Assembly (NCBI RefSeq): GCF_001628715.1
Contig: NZ_CP011120.1
Location: forward strand, 620,001-684,000
From: Acetobacter oryzifermentans
GTDB taxonomy: Bacteria > Pseudomonadota > Alphaproteobacteria > Acetobacterales > Acetobacteraceae
Length of the DNA: 64,000 nt
Direction: 5' to 3'
Part shown: positions 16,731 through 25,480 of the stretch, piece by piece
Position numbering within the stretch: the first letter of the stretch is position 1
How the letters are laid out: each line of letters opens with the position of its first letter
The notes under the pieces: model-generated
Databases searched by the model: none
What the model saw: only the letters and a program-made list of their open reading frames with translations
Told to the model about the DNA's origin: nothing
Translations under genes and position numbers: made by a program

Positions 16731-18182
16731 TCAGGCAGTTTTGGCAGCACTGTGCTGCACAGCATCTGCCAGCAGGTAAGGCCCGGCGGCCCGCACTTTA
16801 AGGGAAAGCATGCAAATGGCCCCTTGTGTTTGCTGCGTGGTCAGGGGCAGTTCGGCATTGCCGTTTGTCCATGCGCAATCTGTCCAATCTGTAGCGTGCC
16901 AGCCTTTGGGCTTTTCGGGCTGCAAATGGGCCGTTACAGCCTGCTGCTTGGTGGCGGATAAAAGGGTAATTTCCGCCACAGCCACGCCAAGGTTGCGCCT
17001 ATCATCTACAAAAGGCCCAATTACATCTGCCGGGCGGCTAGCGCGGGAAACCACGCGCACGCCCTGCGTGTTGGCGGGCAGGATAAAGTTGTAAGTGTTG
17101 TTCTTGCAGTTTGCAGGCCAGATGGTGGCGCCTGTGTTGGTGATAAGGTGCAAATCCGGGTTATGCACGGTTGCTGGCGCGGCTGCGGCGGCCCCCTGCG
17201 GGTAACGTGCGGTAATCTGGCGGAACACGGTTTCCACCTGCTCTCTTTCCACACAAAGCGGGGCGGCGGCATCTGCCTGCCAGCTTTTGGCGGCCCCACC
17301 AATCTGGATAACATTGCCTTTTGCGGTAAAGCTGCGGCGGTTGCCTGTATCCAGATAGCTTTCTGTCAGCATACCATCGGCCATAATAACCGCGTGGTTT
17401 GGGGTTTCAATGTGGTAGTAATTATAAGAGGTGATGGATTTATCGTAAAAGATGGAAACACCGTTTACCAGCATACGTGCGGGAATAAACGCGCCGTTAA
17501 AGAACAGGCAGTGTTCAGCCGTTATCAGCATATCCTTAAAGGGCACGCCATCGGCAATGGCATTTTTAACAATGCGCACGGGGTAGCCTGCCAGATCATC
17601 CGGCAAGGTGGGGTTAACCGTGCAATGCGCCATACCCGCCCAGCTAAGCGTGCCAGCAGAGGCCACGCCATCTGCATATGTCTGCACTTCATCCCCAACA
17701 AGCAGATCCTGCACAGCCACCGCGCCATTGGGGGTGGCAATCAGGCTGTCTGCCAGAAAGCAAACGGTAATGGCGCCGTTGTTATAGGAGGTGGCAATCA
17801 CATCTAGGCTATCACTTGGCACAGTATTGTTGGGGAAACCGCCGGTAAGTTCAAAAACATCACCCGCTATTGTAACGGTGCCCAGTTGCTGGCCGCTCTT
17901 GTTTACAAGAGTAATAATGGTTGTTTTTTTGTTATCTGTATTATAGCTGACACTACTCTTGCTGATAGAAACATTATCTGCAGTGCCAAACGTAAGAACG
18001 TTGCTAATACCGCCCCCAAAATTTCCGGTAATTGTAAGAGCCAGCGGGTTGGAGGCAGAAAGGTTCTGCAAATCCAGATTGCCGCTTGTGCCGGTAAAAT
18101 CAACGGTGCTGTTGAGTGCGTTGGATGTGGCATCAAATGTAACGGTCTGGTTACTGCCAACGGTGATTGTGGACGTTGCCAT
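16731..18182 (-). CDS. Hint_2-domain protein B (catalytic residues intact)
   Basis: 483 aa from ATG 18182, chosen because MATSTI matches the MATTTN start of protein A; the frame also opens at 18209. Residues 1-138 are a Thr/Ser/Asn-rich beta passenger without a Sec signal. The Hint core begins at Cys141 (CFLADS), has GDEVQTY, and the TxxH block ITAEHC. A segment from about residue 285 onward holds the shared C-terminal domain with SRASRPADVIGPFVDDRR and W-T-N-G-N-A. Family knowledge predicts self-cleavage before Cys141. Its promoter region is AT-rich and divergent from the LysE gene. Function of the released parts is unknown. Confidence 0.85.
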   Translation of the reverse strand: MATSTITVGSNQTVTFDATSNALNSTVDFTGTSGNLDLQNLSASNPLALTITGNFGGGISNVLTFGTADNVSISKSSVSYNTDNKKTTIITLVNKSGQQLGTVTIAGDVFELTGGFPNNTVPSDSLDVIATSYNNGAITVCFLADSLIATPNGAVAVQDLLVGDEVQTYADGVASAGTLSWAGMAHCTVNPTLPDDLAGYPVRIVKNAIADGVPFKDMLITAEHCLFFNGAFIPARMLVNGVSIFYDKSITSYNYYHIETPNHAVIMADGMLTESYLDTGNRRSFTAKGNVIQIGGAAKSWQADAAAPLCVEREQVETVFRQITARYPQGAAAAAPATVHNPDLHLITNTGATIWPANCKNNTYNFILPANTQGVRVVSRASRPADVIGPFVDDRRNLGVAVAEITLLSATKQQAVTAHLQPEKPKGWHATDWTDCAWTNGNAELPLTTQQTQGAICMLSLKVRAAGPYLLADAVQHSAAKTA

Positions 18183-18365
18183 AACGAGGACTTTCTTAAA
18201 AATGATCAAGTTTGGAATTACTTAATATACAAAAGTTAGATTATGAACCGCAAATGCACAAGGTTAAAAATGTTTAAACCACGTTAAAGTGGTGGAACTT
18301 TTAAGCGTATTCTCTAACGCGGCTGTGCTGTGCCGTTTCTGGCCCTGTGGCAGAGAGTGTGTAAC

Positions 18366-18413
18366 AGTGGCTTAATCTTTCTTATTATTAGTGGCTTAAT
18401 CTTTCTTATTATT
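18366..18413. repeat. Perfect 2 x 24-bp tandem duplication upstream of LysE gene
   Basis: The unit AGTGGCTTAATCTTTCTTATT plus ATT occurs twice back to back (18366-18389 and 18390-18413), directly before the ribosome site of the gene at 18426. It is noncoding if the downstream start is right, and could move or duplicate part of the leader. Confidence 0.9.
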
Positions 18414-18425
18414 AAGGACTGTAGC

Positions 18426-19082
18426 ATGAGCTGGCATAATTGGGGTGTGTTTTGCGGCATAGTGTTCTTTTTGTGCGCAATTCCCGGCCCCAACATGCTG
18501 CATGTGCTGGCCAGCGTGGCGAGGGTGGGCATGGCGCGTGGGCTGGCCACCATGCTGGGGTGTTTAAGCGCGGTTGTGCTGGTGCTTGTGGCTTCTGCCG
18601 CCGGGTTGGGGGCAGCGCTTGCGGCCTCTCCTCATCTGTTTGGCGTGCTGCGTGTGTGCGGGGCGGTGTATCTGTTTTGGCTGGGCATACAGGCATGGCA
18701 AGAGGGCGGGCGCGTGCCACCTTCTGCGCCCGTTGCTGCGCCCAACACGCCCGCCGCGCAGGCAGAAAGCCCGCAACATGGCAGCGCATGGGGGCGCTGG
18801 CGCAAGGGGTTTTGGGTGGGGCTTAGCAACCCCAAGCTGTTGCTGTTTGCGGCGGCGTTTTTTCCGCAGTTTATTGCCCCCCATGCCCCGCAGCTTCCGC
18901 AATTTGTGGTGCTGATAACCACCTTTGCGCTGCTGGAAATGCTGTGGTACGGCGTGTATGCCGTGGGCGGTTACACACTGGCCCAACAGTTGCAGCGCCC
19001 CGCCATCCGCCGGGTGTTTAACCGTATAACAGGCTGCGTGTTTATGGGCTTTGGGGCCGTGCTTTTGCGTGGGCGCGCATAA
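18426..19082 (+). CDS. LysE/RhtB family amino-acid exporter
   Basis: 218 aa from ATG 18426 (AAGGA upstream). Six hydrophobic segments; the first carries the family signature CAIPGPNML (P-G-P) and the second region has G-x-x-x-x-L-G. A central variable loop (residues 100-125) is Ala/Pro-rich, followed by GFWVGLSNPKLLLFAAAFFPQF, a typical RhtB stretch. These proteins export amino acids such as homoserine, threonine or lysine across the inner membrane. The open frame begins earlier at 18330, within the tandem repeat, but homology and ribosome site favour 18426. Confidence 0.9.
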   Translation: MSWHNWGVFCGIVFFLCAIPGPNMLHVLASVARVGMARGLATMLGCLSAVVLVLVASAAGLGAALAASPHLFGVLRVCGAVYLFWLGIQAWQEGGRVPPSAPVAAPNTPAAQAESPQHGSAWGRWRKGFWVGLSNPKLLLFAAAFFPQFIAPHAPQLPQFVVLITTFALLEMLWYGVYAVGGYTLAQQLQRPAIRRVFNRITGCVFMGFGAVLLRGRA

Positions 19083-19202
19083 GGCGGCAAAAGGGCAGCC
19101 ATTCGCGGTGTATATTGTGCTTAACTGCCCAGTTGATTACGATACGCAATAACACACCATAAGCCCCGGCCTTTTGCGCGGCCCAGATAGGATACGCACC
19201 AG

Positions 19203-19421
19203 ATGTCTCAGCCCAAAAAAGGATGGCCCAGAAACTGGCCTCTGGCCGTGCTGTGCTGTTGCGTTATTCTTACGCTTTCCATTGCTGCCTTTAGCATGGG
19301 CGTGGCTTTGGTGCTGGAAAACAGCGTGGCGGGGCCGCTGTGGTTGTTTATTTCCGCCATTACCTACTACATTGCCGATCAATCCATAGAATGGAAGAAC
19401 AGGCCCGGCGGCGGAAACTAA
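19203..19421 (+). CDS. Small membrane protein (two helices)
   Basis: 72 aa, basic start, then two hydrophobic helices (LAVLCCCVILTLSIAAF and LWLFISAITYYIA) joined by a short loop, and a polar tail ending RPGGGN. Inner membrane. Not recognised; a second gene downstream of the exporter, 120 bases apart. Confidence 0.6.
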   Translation: MSQPKKGWPRNWPLAVLCCCVILTLSIAAFSMGVALVLENSVAGPLWLFISAITYYIADQSIEWKNRPGGGN

Positions 19422-19451
19422 AACCCCCGCACGTTAGGCAACATGCGGGGG
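19420..19451 (-). terminator. Terminator-like hairpin
   Basis: CCCCCGCA (19424-19431) pairs with TGCGGGGG (19444-19451). On the minus strand the stem is followed by TTTT, so it most likely ends Hint gene C. Confidence 0.55.
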
Positions 19452-19461
19452 CAAAGTGGTG

Positions 19462-21456
19462 TTAGCCGTTGGCGGCCACTGGCAGCGTAAATGCTGCGGG
19501 CGTGGCCAGATAAGGGCCAGCTTGCAGCACTTCCACCGTAAGCAGCGCGGGGCCGCGTGCCGTGGTGGCGCTTAATGGCAGAAGGGCGTTGCCATCTGTC
19601 CACCGCGTGGTGGGCTGGGGCATATCCTGCCAGCCATAGGCGCCATCTGCGTAGGCCAGATGGGTGGTTATTTCTGTGGCCGTGCCAGCAGAAAGCACCG
19701 TTACGCGGCCCAGCAGCACGCCCAGCATGCGGCGCTTATCTACAAACGGGCCTTCTACATCACACGGGCGAGATGCGCGTGAAACAAGGCGCACCTCCTC
19801 CACCCCCGCAGGCAGCATAAAGGAGATATTGCGCCCCGTTGCCCGCAAAGGCCGAATAACTGTGCCCGCTGCCGTAACAAGGTGCAGCCCGTGGCTGTGG
19901 GTTATTTCTGGCTTGGCGCAAACAGCCATATGGCCCGCAACATCTGGCGCACGCGCGGCCAGCACACGCCATATGGGTTCCACCACATGGCGCGCCGTGC
20001 CCAGCGGTACCGCCGCGTGTTCTGCCCAGCTTTTGGCCTTGGCCCCAATGGTGACAACATTGCCATCGGATACAAAATTGCGGCGGTTGCCGGTATCCAG
20101 ATAGCTTTCTGTCAGCATTCCGTTGGCCATGATAATGCTGTGTTCGGCTGTTTCTACATGGTAATAGGTGTAATCGGTTATGGAGCGATCAAAAAAGATG
20201 CTGCTGCCATTTACCAACATACGTGCGGGTACCAGCATGCCATTGGCAAAAATGCCGTGTTCCGCCGTAACCAGCAGATCCTGATACGGCACCCCCGGCG
20301 CAATGGCATCGGCCAGAATACGCACAGGGTAGCCTGCCATATCATCGGGCAGGGCGGGGTTTATGGTGGCCTGCGCCATGCCAGCCCATACCACCGGGCG
20401 CACATGGGTTACGCCGTTTACAAAAGTAAGAACCTCATCACCTCGGCGGATGTTTTCCACCGCCACCACACCGTTGGGCGTGGCAATCATGCTGCCTGCC
20501 AAAAAGCAGATCACGCCTTGCCCGCTATCAATGGTGACAGTCTGGGTTTTATCCCCCGTGGGCGCATCCGTGTAGGAACTGTCATACGTAACACTTTTAA
20601 CCTGAATGGGCGTGCCGCTTGCGGTGGCGAGTGCAACATTATTGGCGGAAAGTGTGGCGGTGGTTACCTTTGTGCCATCCACGCCAAGCCTGTCACCGTT
20701 TTTCAGGTTTTCTATGTTCACCTTGTTGGCGCCGTATTGCAGGTTGGGCAGCACAAGCGTGTTGTTGCCAGTGCCAAATACAACGGTGGAGCCATCTGCC
20801 GGATAGGCAGAAGTGCTTAGCGTGGCGGTGGCGCCATCATTCAGCGTGAGTACGGTTGTGCTGGCAAGAGAGCTGGAATCCGTAAAGCTGGAGCCGGTAA
20901 CATGAATGGGGCCAGATAAATCGGTGGAATTGCTGGCTGTGCTGACAACAGAACCACCCGTAATATTGAGTGTGCCTTTACCGCTGCCCTGATTGACATT
21001 CCCCAATACAATATTGGATTTATCAATATTAAGCGTGCCCCCCTGTTGCAAGGCAAAGTTAAGGGCTGGGTTGGTCCAGTTCTGTGTCACACCTTCAAAC
21101 GTGGCTGTGCCGCCGTTATCTATTTGCAGGCCGCCATTGATATTCAACGTGCGGGAAATGGTGGCCTGGCCGCCATTTTCTACGACCAGCTTGCTGAATG
21201 TCAGTTGGGAATCACTGCTTGGCATAACCAGCGTGCCTTGCACGTCCAGCGTAAGATACCCCAGAGAACTTACAGTAGATGGAATGGTAACCGTAGCGCC
21301 AGCCGGAATGGTAATGGCGCCGCTGGTTTGGTTATTTGGCGCATGCGTGGCGGGTTCGCCGTCGTATTGCCAGTTGCTGGCATCGGTCCACACCCCACCA
21401 GAAGCAGGGCCAGCCCACGTGTAGTTTGAACCAGAAGTCCAATCGGGTGTTGTCAT
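19462..21456 (-). CDS. Hint_2-domain protein C (large beta-helical passenger, catalytic residues intact)
   Basis: 664 aa. The first 315 residues form a long passenger starting with an autotransporter-like W-x-x-A-S-N-W motif and continuing with repeated G-G-x-x-x-I and LNIxGG strands, the pattern of a right-handed beta helix as in AIDA-like adhesins. Cys317 (CFLAGS) opens the Hint core, with GDEVLTF and the TxxH block VTAEH (followed by Gly instead of Cys). The shared C-terminal domain follows (SRASRPCDVEGPFVDKRR, then W-T-D-G-N-A-L-L-P-L). No Sec signal is visible. Likely processed at Cys317 to free the passenger. Placed next to the prophage repressor, on the same strand. Confidence 0.85.
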   Translation of the reverse strand: MTTPDWTSGSNYTWAGPASGGVWTDASNWQYDGEPATHAPNNQTSGAITIPAGATVTIPSTVSSLGYLTLDVQGTLVMPSSDSQLTFSKLVVENGGQATISRTLNINGGLQIDNGGTATFEGVTQNWTNPALNFALQQGGTLNIDKSNIVLGNVNQGSGKGTLNITGGSVVSTASNSTDLSGPIHVTGSSFTDSSSLASTTVLTLNDGATATLSTSAYPADGSTVVFGTGNNTLVLPNLQYGANKVNIENLKNGDRLGVDGTKVTTATLSANNVALATASGTPIQVKSVTYDSSYTDAPTGDKTQTVTIDSGQGVICFLAGSMIATPNGVVAVENIRRGDEVLTFVNGVTHVRPVVWAGMAQATINPALPDDMAGYPVRILADAIAPGVPYQDLLVTAEHGIFANGMLVPARMLVNGSSIFFDRSITDYTYYHVETAEHSIIMANGMLTESYLDTGNRRNFVSDGNVVTIGAKAKSWAEHAAVPLGTARHVVEPIWRVLAARAPDVAGHMAVCAKPEITHSHGLHLVTAAGTVIRPLRATGRNISFMLPAGVEEVRLVSRASRPCDVEGPFVDKRRMLGVLLGRVTVLSAGTATEITTHLAYADGAYGWQDMPQPTTRWTDGNALLPLSATTARGPALLTVEVLQAGPYLATPAAFTLPVAANG

Positions 21457-21673
21457 AGATTTGTATAGTCCTGCATGAATACAGTAAAGAAACCCACTTA
21501 GTACACTTTAGTACTTGGTGTTTTTGTTTTCTTTAAGGCATTGTTAGCTCGCTTTTAACGCTCTTGATAAGGCGTATTTACCCAGCCGCAAACAGGACCG
21601 CAAGGGTCTTGTTAAAGAAAAAGTGAACTTTTAACGGGATTTTAAGGATTTTGTTGTAAAAAAGTCACATTAT

Positions 21674-22471
21674 TTATACGCAGTGCGCATACCATACAAC
21701 GCGGCCCAATATCTGCACCCGGCTGGCGGGCAGTGTGCAGGCAGAAAACCGCTTGTTCTCACAGCTTATCTGCACCAAGGGGCGGCCTTGGGGGTCAAAC
21801 GTGCGTTCTGCCCAGCGGCACACCACGTTTTCCCCATCAAACAGCACAAAAAGCCCCGGTTCGGCCATGGTGGTGCGCCGTGTGTCCATCAGCACCGTAT
21901 CACCATCGCGCAGCAGGGGTTCCATGGCTTGGCCCTCTACGCTTAAGGCGCGCAAGTTTTCTGCGCGGGCGTTCAGGCGTTGGGTTATCAGGCTTTCTTC
22001 AAAATATTTGGGGCTGCCCAGCATCTGCGCTTCATCATACCGGCCAGAGGCTGTGCCGCGCTGCGCCAAAAACGGCACCACAACATAGCCCGGCGGCGCG
22101 GGGGCTGGCGGCGGGGCAGAAAGGGGGGGGGGCGCCATACGCGTTGCAGATGCACAAGAATGGTGCAACCGCCCGCGCGTGGGGGCTGTGGCAGGTGTAA
22201 ACGGTGGGGGCAAATACGGGGTGCGGCGTTCACGCAGCATCAGCCCCGGCTGGGTGTGATCCACCCCCGGAAAAAGCAGATCCCGCGCGGTGCAGCCCAA
22301 CACTGCGGCAATGCATTCCAGCTTTTCCCCACCCGGATTACGAGATTTCCCCTTAAGAATATCGCGCACATAGGTATCGCCCACCCCCGCCTTGCGGGCC
22401 AGTGCCTTTTGGGAAAGCCCAAGCAGGGCCATCCGGCGTTCCAGTTCATCTGCCACAGGTGATCTTGTCAT
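21674..22471 (-). CDS. XRE/S24-like prophage repressor, catalytic dyad lost
   Basis: 265 aa. Residues about 5-65 are a helix-turn-helix (LSQKALARKAGVGDTYVRDIL) typical of CI-type repressors. A Pro-rich linker follows, then an S24 fold (LSVEGQAMEPLLRDGDTVLM). The serine of the usual G-x-S-M-x-P motif is Ala here (GQAMEP), and the usual V-V-K-R segment reads VVCRW, so both members of the Ser-Lys cleavage dyad are gone. It should bind DNA but not self-cleave in response to RecA. Divergent from the early genes starting at 22737. Confidence 0.8.
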   Translation of the reverse strand: MTRSPVADELERRMALLGLSQKALARKAGVGDTYVRDILKGKSRNPGGEKLECIAAVLGCTARDLLFPGVDHTQPGLMLRERRTPYLPPPFTPATAPTRGRLHHSCASATRMAPPPLSAPPPAPAPPGYVVVPFLAQRGTASGRYDEAQMLGSPKYFEESLITQRLNARAENLRALSVEGQAMEPLLRDGDTVLMDTRRTTMAEPGLFVLFDGENVVCRWAERTFDPQGRPLVQISCENKRFSACTLPASRVQILGRVVWYAHCV

Positions 22472-22489
22472 TGCCTGCGCACTATTCCA

Positions 22490-22736
22490 TGCCGGGGGCG
22501 CGGGCGCAAAAGGGGATATATCACAATTTTTGGGTTGACGCTGCGGGAGTGGTCACCATAGCGTCCGGGGCAGGCCATGTTTTGGTGGTGTAAATGGCCA
22601 GCCACCCCGCAACCACGGATACCCCATTATGCCTGCTTCCGGTTCCAATGTGTTTGGGATTTTACCAAATAGTATTTCAAATCATAATGTTTTGCAGTTT
22701 CCTAACTTACTGTGCGCACCCAAAAAGGGTGGGGTT
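22490..22736. promoter_or_regulatory. Immunity region: probable divergent promoters and operators
   Basis: This spacer between the repressor (leftward) and the early genes (rightward) is AT-richer than its surroundings. A short inverted repeat TTTGG (22653-22657) / CCAAA (22665-22669) could be half of an operator. No gene is supported if the downstream start is 22737. Confidence 0.4.
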
Positions 22737-23297
22737 ATGCCCCCCAATGCGCCCGTGCTGCACCCGGCTGCACAAAAGGGGGACACCCCGGCCCTTAAGG
22801 GAAAAAAAGACCACGGGAAAAACGTTTCCAAGGCGTTAAGATGGTGTGACACATCACAACACCGTGCCGAATCCACACCGGCGCTGGTGCTGCCCGCACA
22901 AGGCGGGGTAAACGCACAGGCCTGCCAGCAGGCGCAGCGGCCCGGCACATCTGCGCAGGTGGTGGCCAACATGGTGGGGCTACGGCGCAAGGGCTATTCC
23001 TTCCGGCGGATCGGGCGGGAGGTCGGCCGCTGCATGGAGGGCGTGCGGCAAGTGCTGATGCGGTATGAAGATGCCCTAACAGCCCAAGCCCCCGCCCATG
23101 CGCCCCAACCCAAAGGCTATGCTGAACTGGTAAGAGACCCTGAGCCCCTGCCCGCAGGCCACCCCATTGCCATGCGCGGGTTATGGAAAGGGCTGGAACG
23201 CTGGCAGCCCACGCAGGCGCACGCCACCCCCACCACATGGCAGCAGGATGAGGCCGCATTGGCCCAAGCCCTGTTGTGGAACGGAGGCGCCGCCTAA
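22737..23297 (+). CDS. Phage-region DNA-binding protein (HTH)
   Basis: 186 aa from ATG 22737, chosen because GGGTGGGG sits just upstream and the earlier part of the frame (from 22629) is AT-rich promoter-like sequence. Residues about 80-108 (VANMVGLRRKGYSFRRIGREV) form a resolvase/homeodomain-type helix-turn-helix with a positively charged second helix. It may be an early regulator. It overlaps the next start as TAATG, so the two are translationally coupled. No enzyme domain is recognised. Confidence 0.6.
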   Translation: MPPNAPVLHPAAQKGDTPALKGKKDHGKNVSKALRWCDTSQHRAESTPALVLPAQGGVNAQACQQAQRPGTSAQVVANMVGLRRKGYSFRRIGREVGRCMEGVRQVLMRYEDALTAQAPAHAPQPKGYAELVRDPEPLPAGHPIAMRGLWKGLERWQPTQAHATPTTWQQDEAALAQALLWNGGAA

Positions 23298-24133
23298 TGC
23301 CACGTTCCGCTGCTTCATCCCCCGCCACACCTGCCGCCACACCCGCCAGCACGCGGCGCAGATGGTCCAAGTTTTGGTGGCAGGATCATGAGCGAGATCC
23401 GGCTTTGCGTTTGTGCTCCTTGGCGGCGCAAGGGCTGTGGATGCGCCTGTTGTGCCTGATGCACGAGGCCGAGCCTTACGGGCATTTATGCGTTAACGGC
23501 AAACCCCTGCACCCGCGCCAGATTGCCCAGATGGTGGGCGTAAGCCCCCAGCAGGTGCGGCGCTATATGGCAGAGCTGCAAGATGCGGGCGTGTATGCCA
23601 CCACGGCGGAGGGCGTGCCGTATTCTCGCCGTTTGGTGAGAGACCGCGCCGCATCCGATGCCGGGGCCGCATGGGGCCGCACAGGTGGCAACCCGCAGCT
23701 TAAGGCCGAGCCTTCATTATCGGGGGCAGAGCAGGGGATAACGCCTGCGCCCCGTGCTGCGGTTATGCTCCAAGAAGCAGAGGCAGAAACAGAGGCAGAA
23801 GCAGAACATCCCCTCACAAAGTTCGGGCCGGATACGGATGCGCGCACGCATCTGTTCAAATCTGGTCTGGATTTTTTGAAAAAAGCCACCGGCAGGCCGG
23901 ATCGATCCGCCCGTGCCATTCTGGGCCGCTGGCTCAAACTTGCGGGGGATGATGCCGCCGTGGTGCTGAACGTGCTGGCCGAATGCGCCACGTTCAACCC
24001 CGCCGAACCCGTGGCGTGGATAGATGCCACCCTACGCACCCAGTTGCAGATGCGCCCCGCCCCAGAACCCACCAGCCCGCACGCGCGCCGCATGGCCGCG
24101 TGGGATGGCGTGCCGGATATGGAGGGCGTGTAA
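23297..24133 (+). CDS. Replication-initiator-like protein (winged HTH plus DnaD-like region)
   Basis: 278 aa from ATG 23297 (TAATG overlap). Residues about 25-110 match a phage replication module: a DPALRLCSLAAQGLWMRLLC segment followed by a winged helix (QIAQMVGVSPQQVRRYMAEL). An acidic repeat (EAEAETEAEAE) forms a linker. The C-terminal half (SGLDFLKKATGRPDRSARAI then WLKLAGDDAAVVLNVL) resembles the primosome-recruitment region of phage O/DnaD-type proteins. Most likely loads the helicase at a phage origin; which helicase is unknown. Confidence 0.6.
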   Translation: MPRSAASSPATPAATPASTRRRWSKFWWQDHERDPALRLCSLAAQGLWMRLLCLMHEAEPYGHLCVNGKPLHPRQIAQMVGVSPQQVRRYMAELQDAGVYATTAEGVPYSRRLVRDRAASDAGAAWGRTGGNPQLKAEPSLSGAEQGITPAPRAAVMLQEAEAETEAEAEHPLTKFGPDTDARTHLFKSGLDFLKKATGRPDRSARAILGRWLKLAGDDAAVVLNVLAECATFNPAEPVAWIDATLRTQLQMRPAPEPTSPHARRMAAWDGVPDMEGV

Positions 24134-24136
24134 AAC

Positions 24137-24811
24137 ATGCCGCAGCTTTACAAGGCGCAGGCAGCGGGCGCGGCATTTGCACGGGGCGCGCCCACACAAA
24201 ACCCTGCAACGCAACAGGCGCAAGCCCCGCGTAATACGGCAACACGCCCCCTACAGGGCAACGCATCTTGCGGCCCGATCTTGCGTGCAGAAAATGCCAA
24301 GGGCGTGCCACAGCCAAAGGGCGCAGGTGCAATAACGCCCACTCCCCTTGCTGGTGGTTACACCCCCGCGCCGCCCGATGTGCAGGCGCTGTTTGCCGCA
24401 AGGCGAGAGGGTGTGGCGTTAACTGCGCAAGATATGCCGCCGGATGTTGTGGCGCATGTGCAGGCGTGCTGGCAGCGTGTGCAGGTGGCCATGCAGCCCG
24501 TAAGCCAACCTGTTGTGGCGGCGTGGCTGAAAAAGCTGGGGCAGCTTGTTTCCAACCCACCGGGGGCGGCGGATGCGGCGGCACAGTGCCGCGCCATTTA
24601 TGAAGTGTGCGCAGATATTCCCGCCGGGGCGTGGTGCCCGCAGGCGCGTTTGGCATGGGCGCGGCAACCGGCCCGCAACGGTTACCCGGTGGGGGCGCGT
24701 TGGCCTGCTCCGGCAGAATTGCGCGCTGTGCTGCTGCCTTTTGCAAACACCATCTGGCGCGATGCCCACGGCTGCAAGGCCCTGCTGGGGCGGCCCACAC
24801 GCACGCCATAA
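24137..24811 (+). CDS. Hypothetical protein of phage early region
   Basis: 224 aa, Ala/Gln/Pro-rich for 75 residues, then helical, with GVALTAQDMPPDVVAHVQAC and later VVAAWLKKLGQLV and three cysteines in the last third. No signal or membrane segment. It starts 4 bases after the replication-like gene and is in its operon. Not recognised. Confidence 0.55.
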   Translation: MPQLYKAQAAGAAFARGAPTQNPATQQAQAPRNTATRPLQGNASCGPILRAENAKGVPQPKGAGAITPTPLAGGYTPAPPDVQALFAARREGVALTAQDMPPDVVAHVQACWQRVQVAMQPVSQPVVAAWLKKLGQLVSNPPGAADAAAQCRAIYEVCADIPAGAWCPQARLAWARQPARNGYPVGARWPAPAELRAVLLPFANTIWRDAHGCKALLGRPTRTP

Positions 24812-24853
24812 CCCAATAACGCTTTGTAAATACCGCAAAAATACGGAACACAC

Positions 24854-25393
24854 ATGAAAAATCAGGCCACAGCCTTACCCAACACATCTGCCCCCGCTGG
24901 CCTTGTGGCGCAGGCTGCCCTTAACAGGCCGCGCCGCACGGTGCAGGGGCTGTTGCAGGCAGGGGATATTACGCAAGAAGCCGCCGATGCCGCAGAGCGG
25001 TGGTGCCGCAACTATGTGTTTGGCTATTTTGATTATCTGGAACACACAGGCCCCGCCCCACAAGGGCAAACCGTGCGGCATGATGCCGTATCCTGGCAGA
25101 TGGTGCGCGCACAGGCTATGGGGCGCATTACGGCGGTGCGCGATGCGCTGGGCCTGTGTGCGCACCAGCGTTTACGCATGATGTTGGTGGATGATCTTTC
25201 CTTCCGCGCTATGGGGGAGGCGTTGTTTCCCGCAATTTCCAGCAGTTCTGCGCAGCGCAAGATAGCGGCGCAATGTGCTTTGGTGCTGGAGCAGCTTGCC
25301 GCGCTGGAGGTAACGCTGCGCCGTGCAGAGCAGGCCAAAAAGGCCAGCAGACGCAAAAAGGCTGATGTAGAAAAGAAAGTTGTGCAGCCGTAA
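24854..25393 (+). CDS. Hypothetical protein of phage early region, possible late regulator
   Basis: 179 aa, mostly helical. The middle (AAERWCRNYVFGYFDYLEH, then VRAQAMGRITAVRDALG and LVDDLSFRAMGEAL) loosely recalls alphaproteobacterial DUF6456/RinA-like phage proteins that switch on late genes, but this resemblance is weak and from memory. The basic tail (KKASRRKKADVEKK) would suit nucleic-acid binding. It is the last phage-like gene before a stretch of non-phage genes. Confidence 0.45.
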   Translation: MKNQATALPNTSAPAGLVAQAALNRPRRTVQGLLQAGDITQEAADAAERWCRNYVFGYFDYLEHTGPAPQGQTVRHDAVSWQMVRAQAMGRITAVRDALGLCAHQRLRMMLVDDLSFRAMGEALFPAISSSSAQRKIAAQCALVLEQLAALEVTLRRAEQAKKASRRKKADVEKKVVQP

Positions 25394-25480
25394 CGTGCAG
25401 AAATGCACCCACGCAAAAAGGAGCCGATGCCCACGCACCGGCCCATTTTTTGCAAAGCGTATGCAGTGCTGTGCGGTTTT

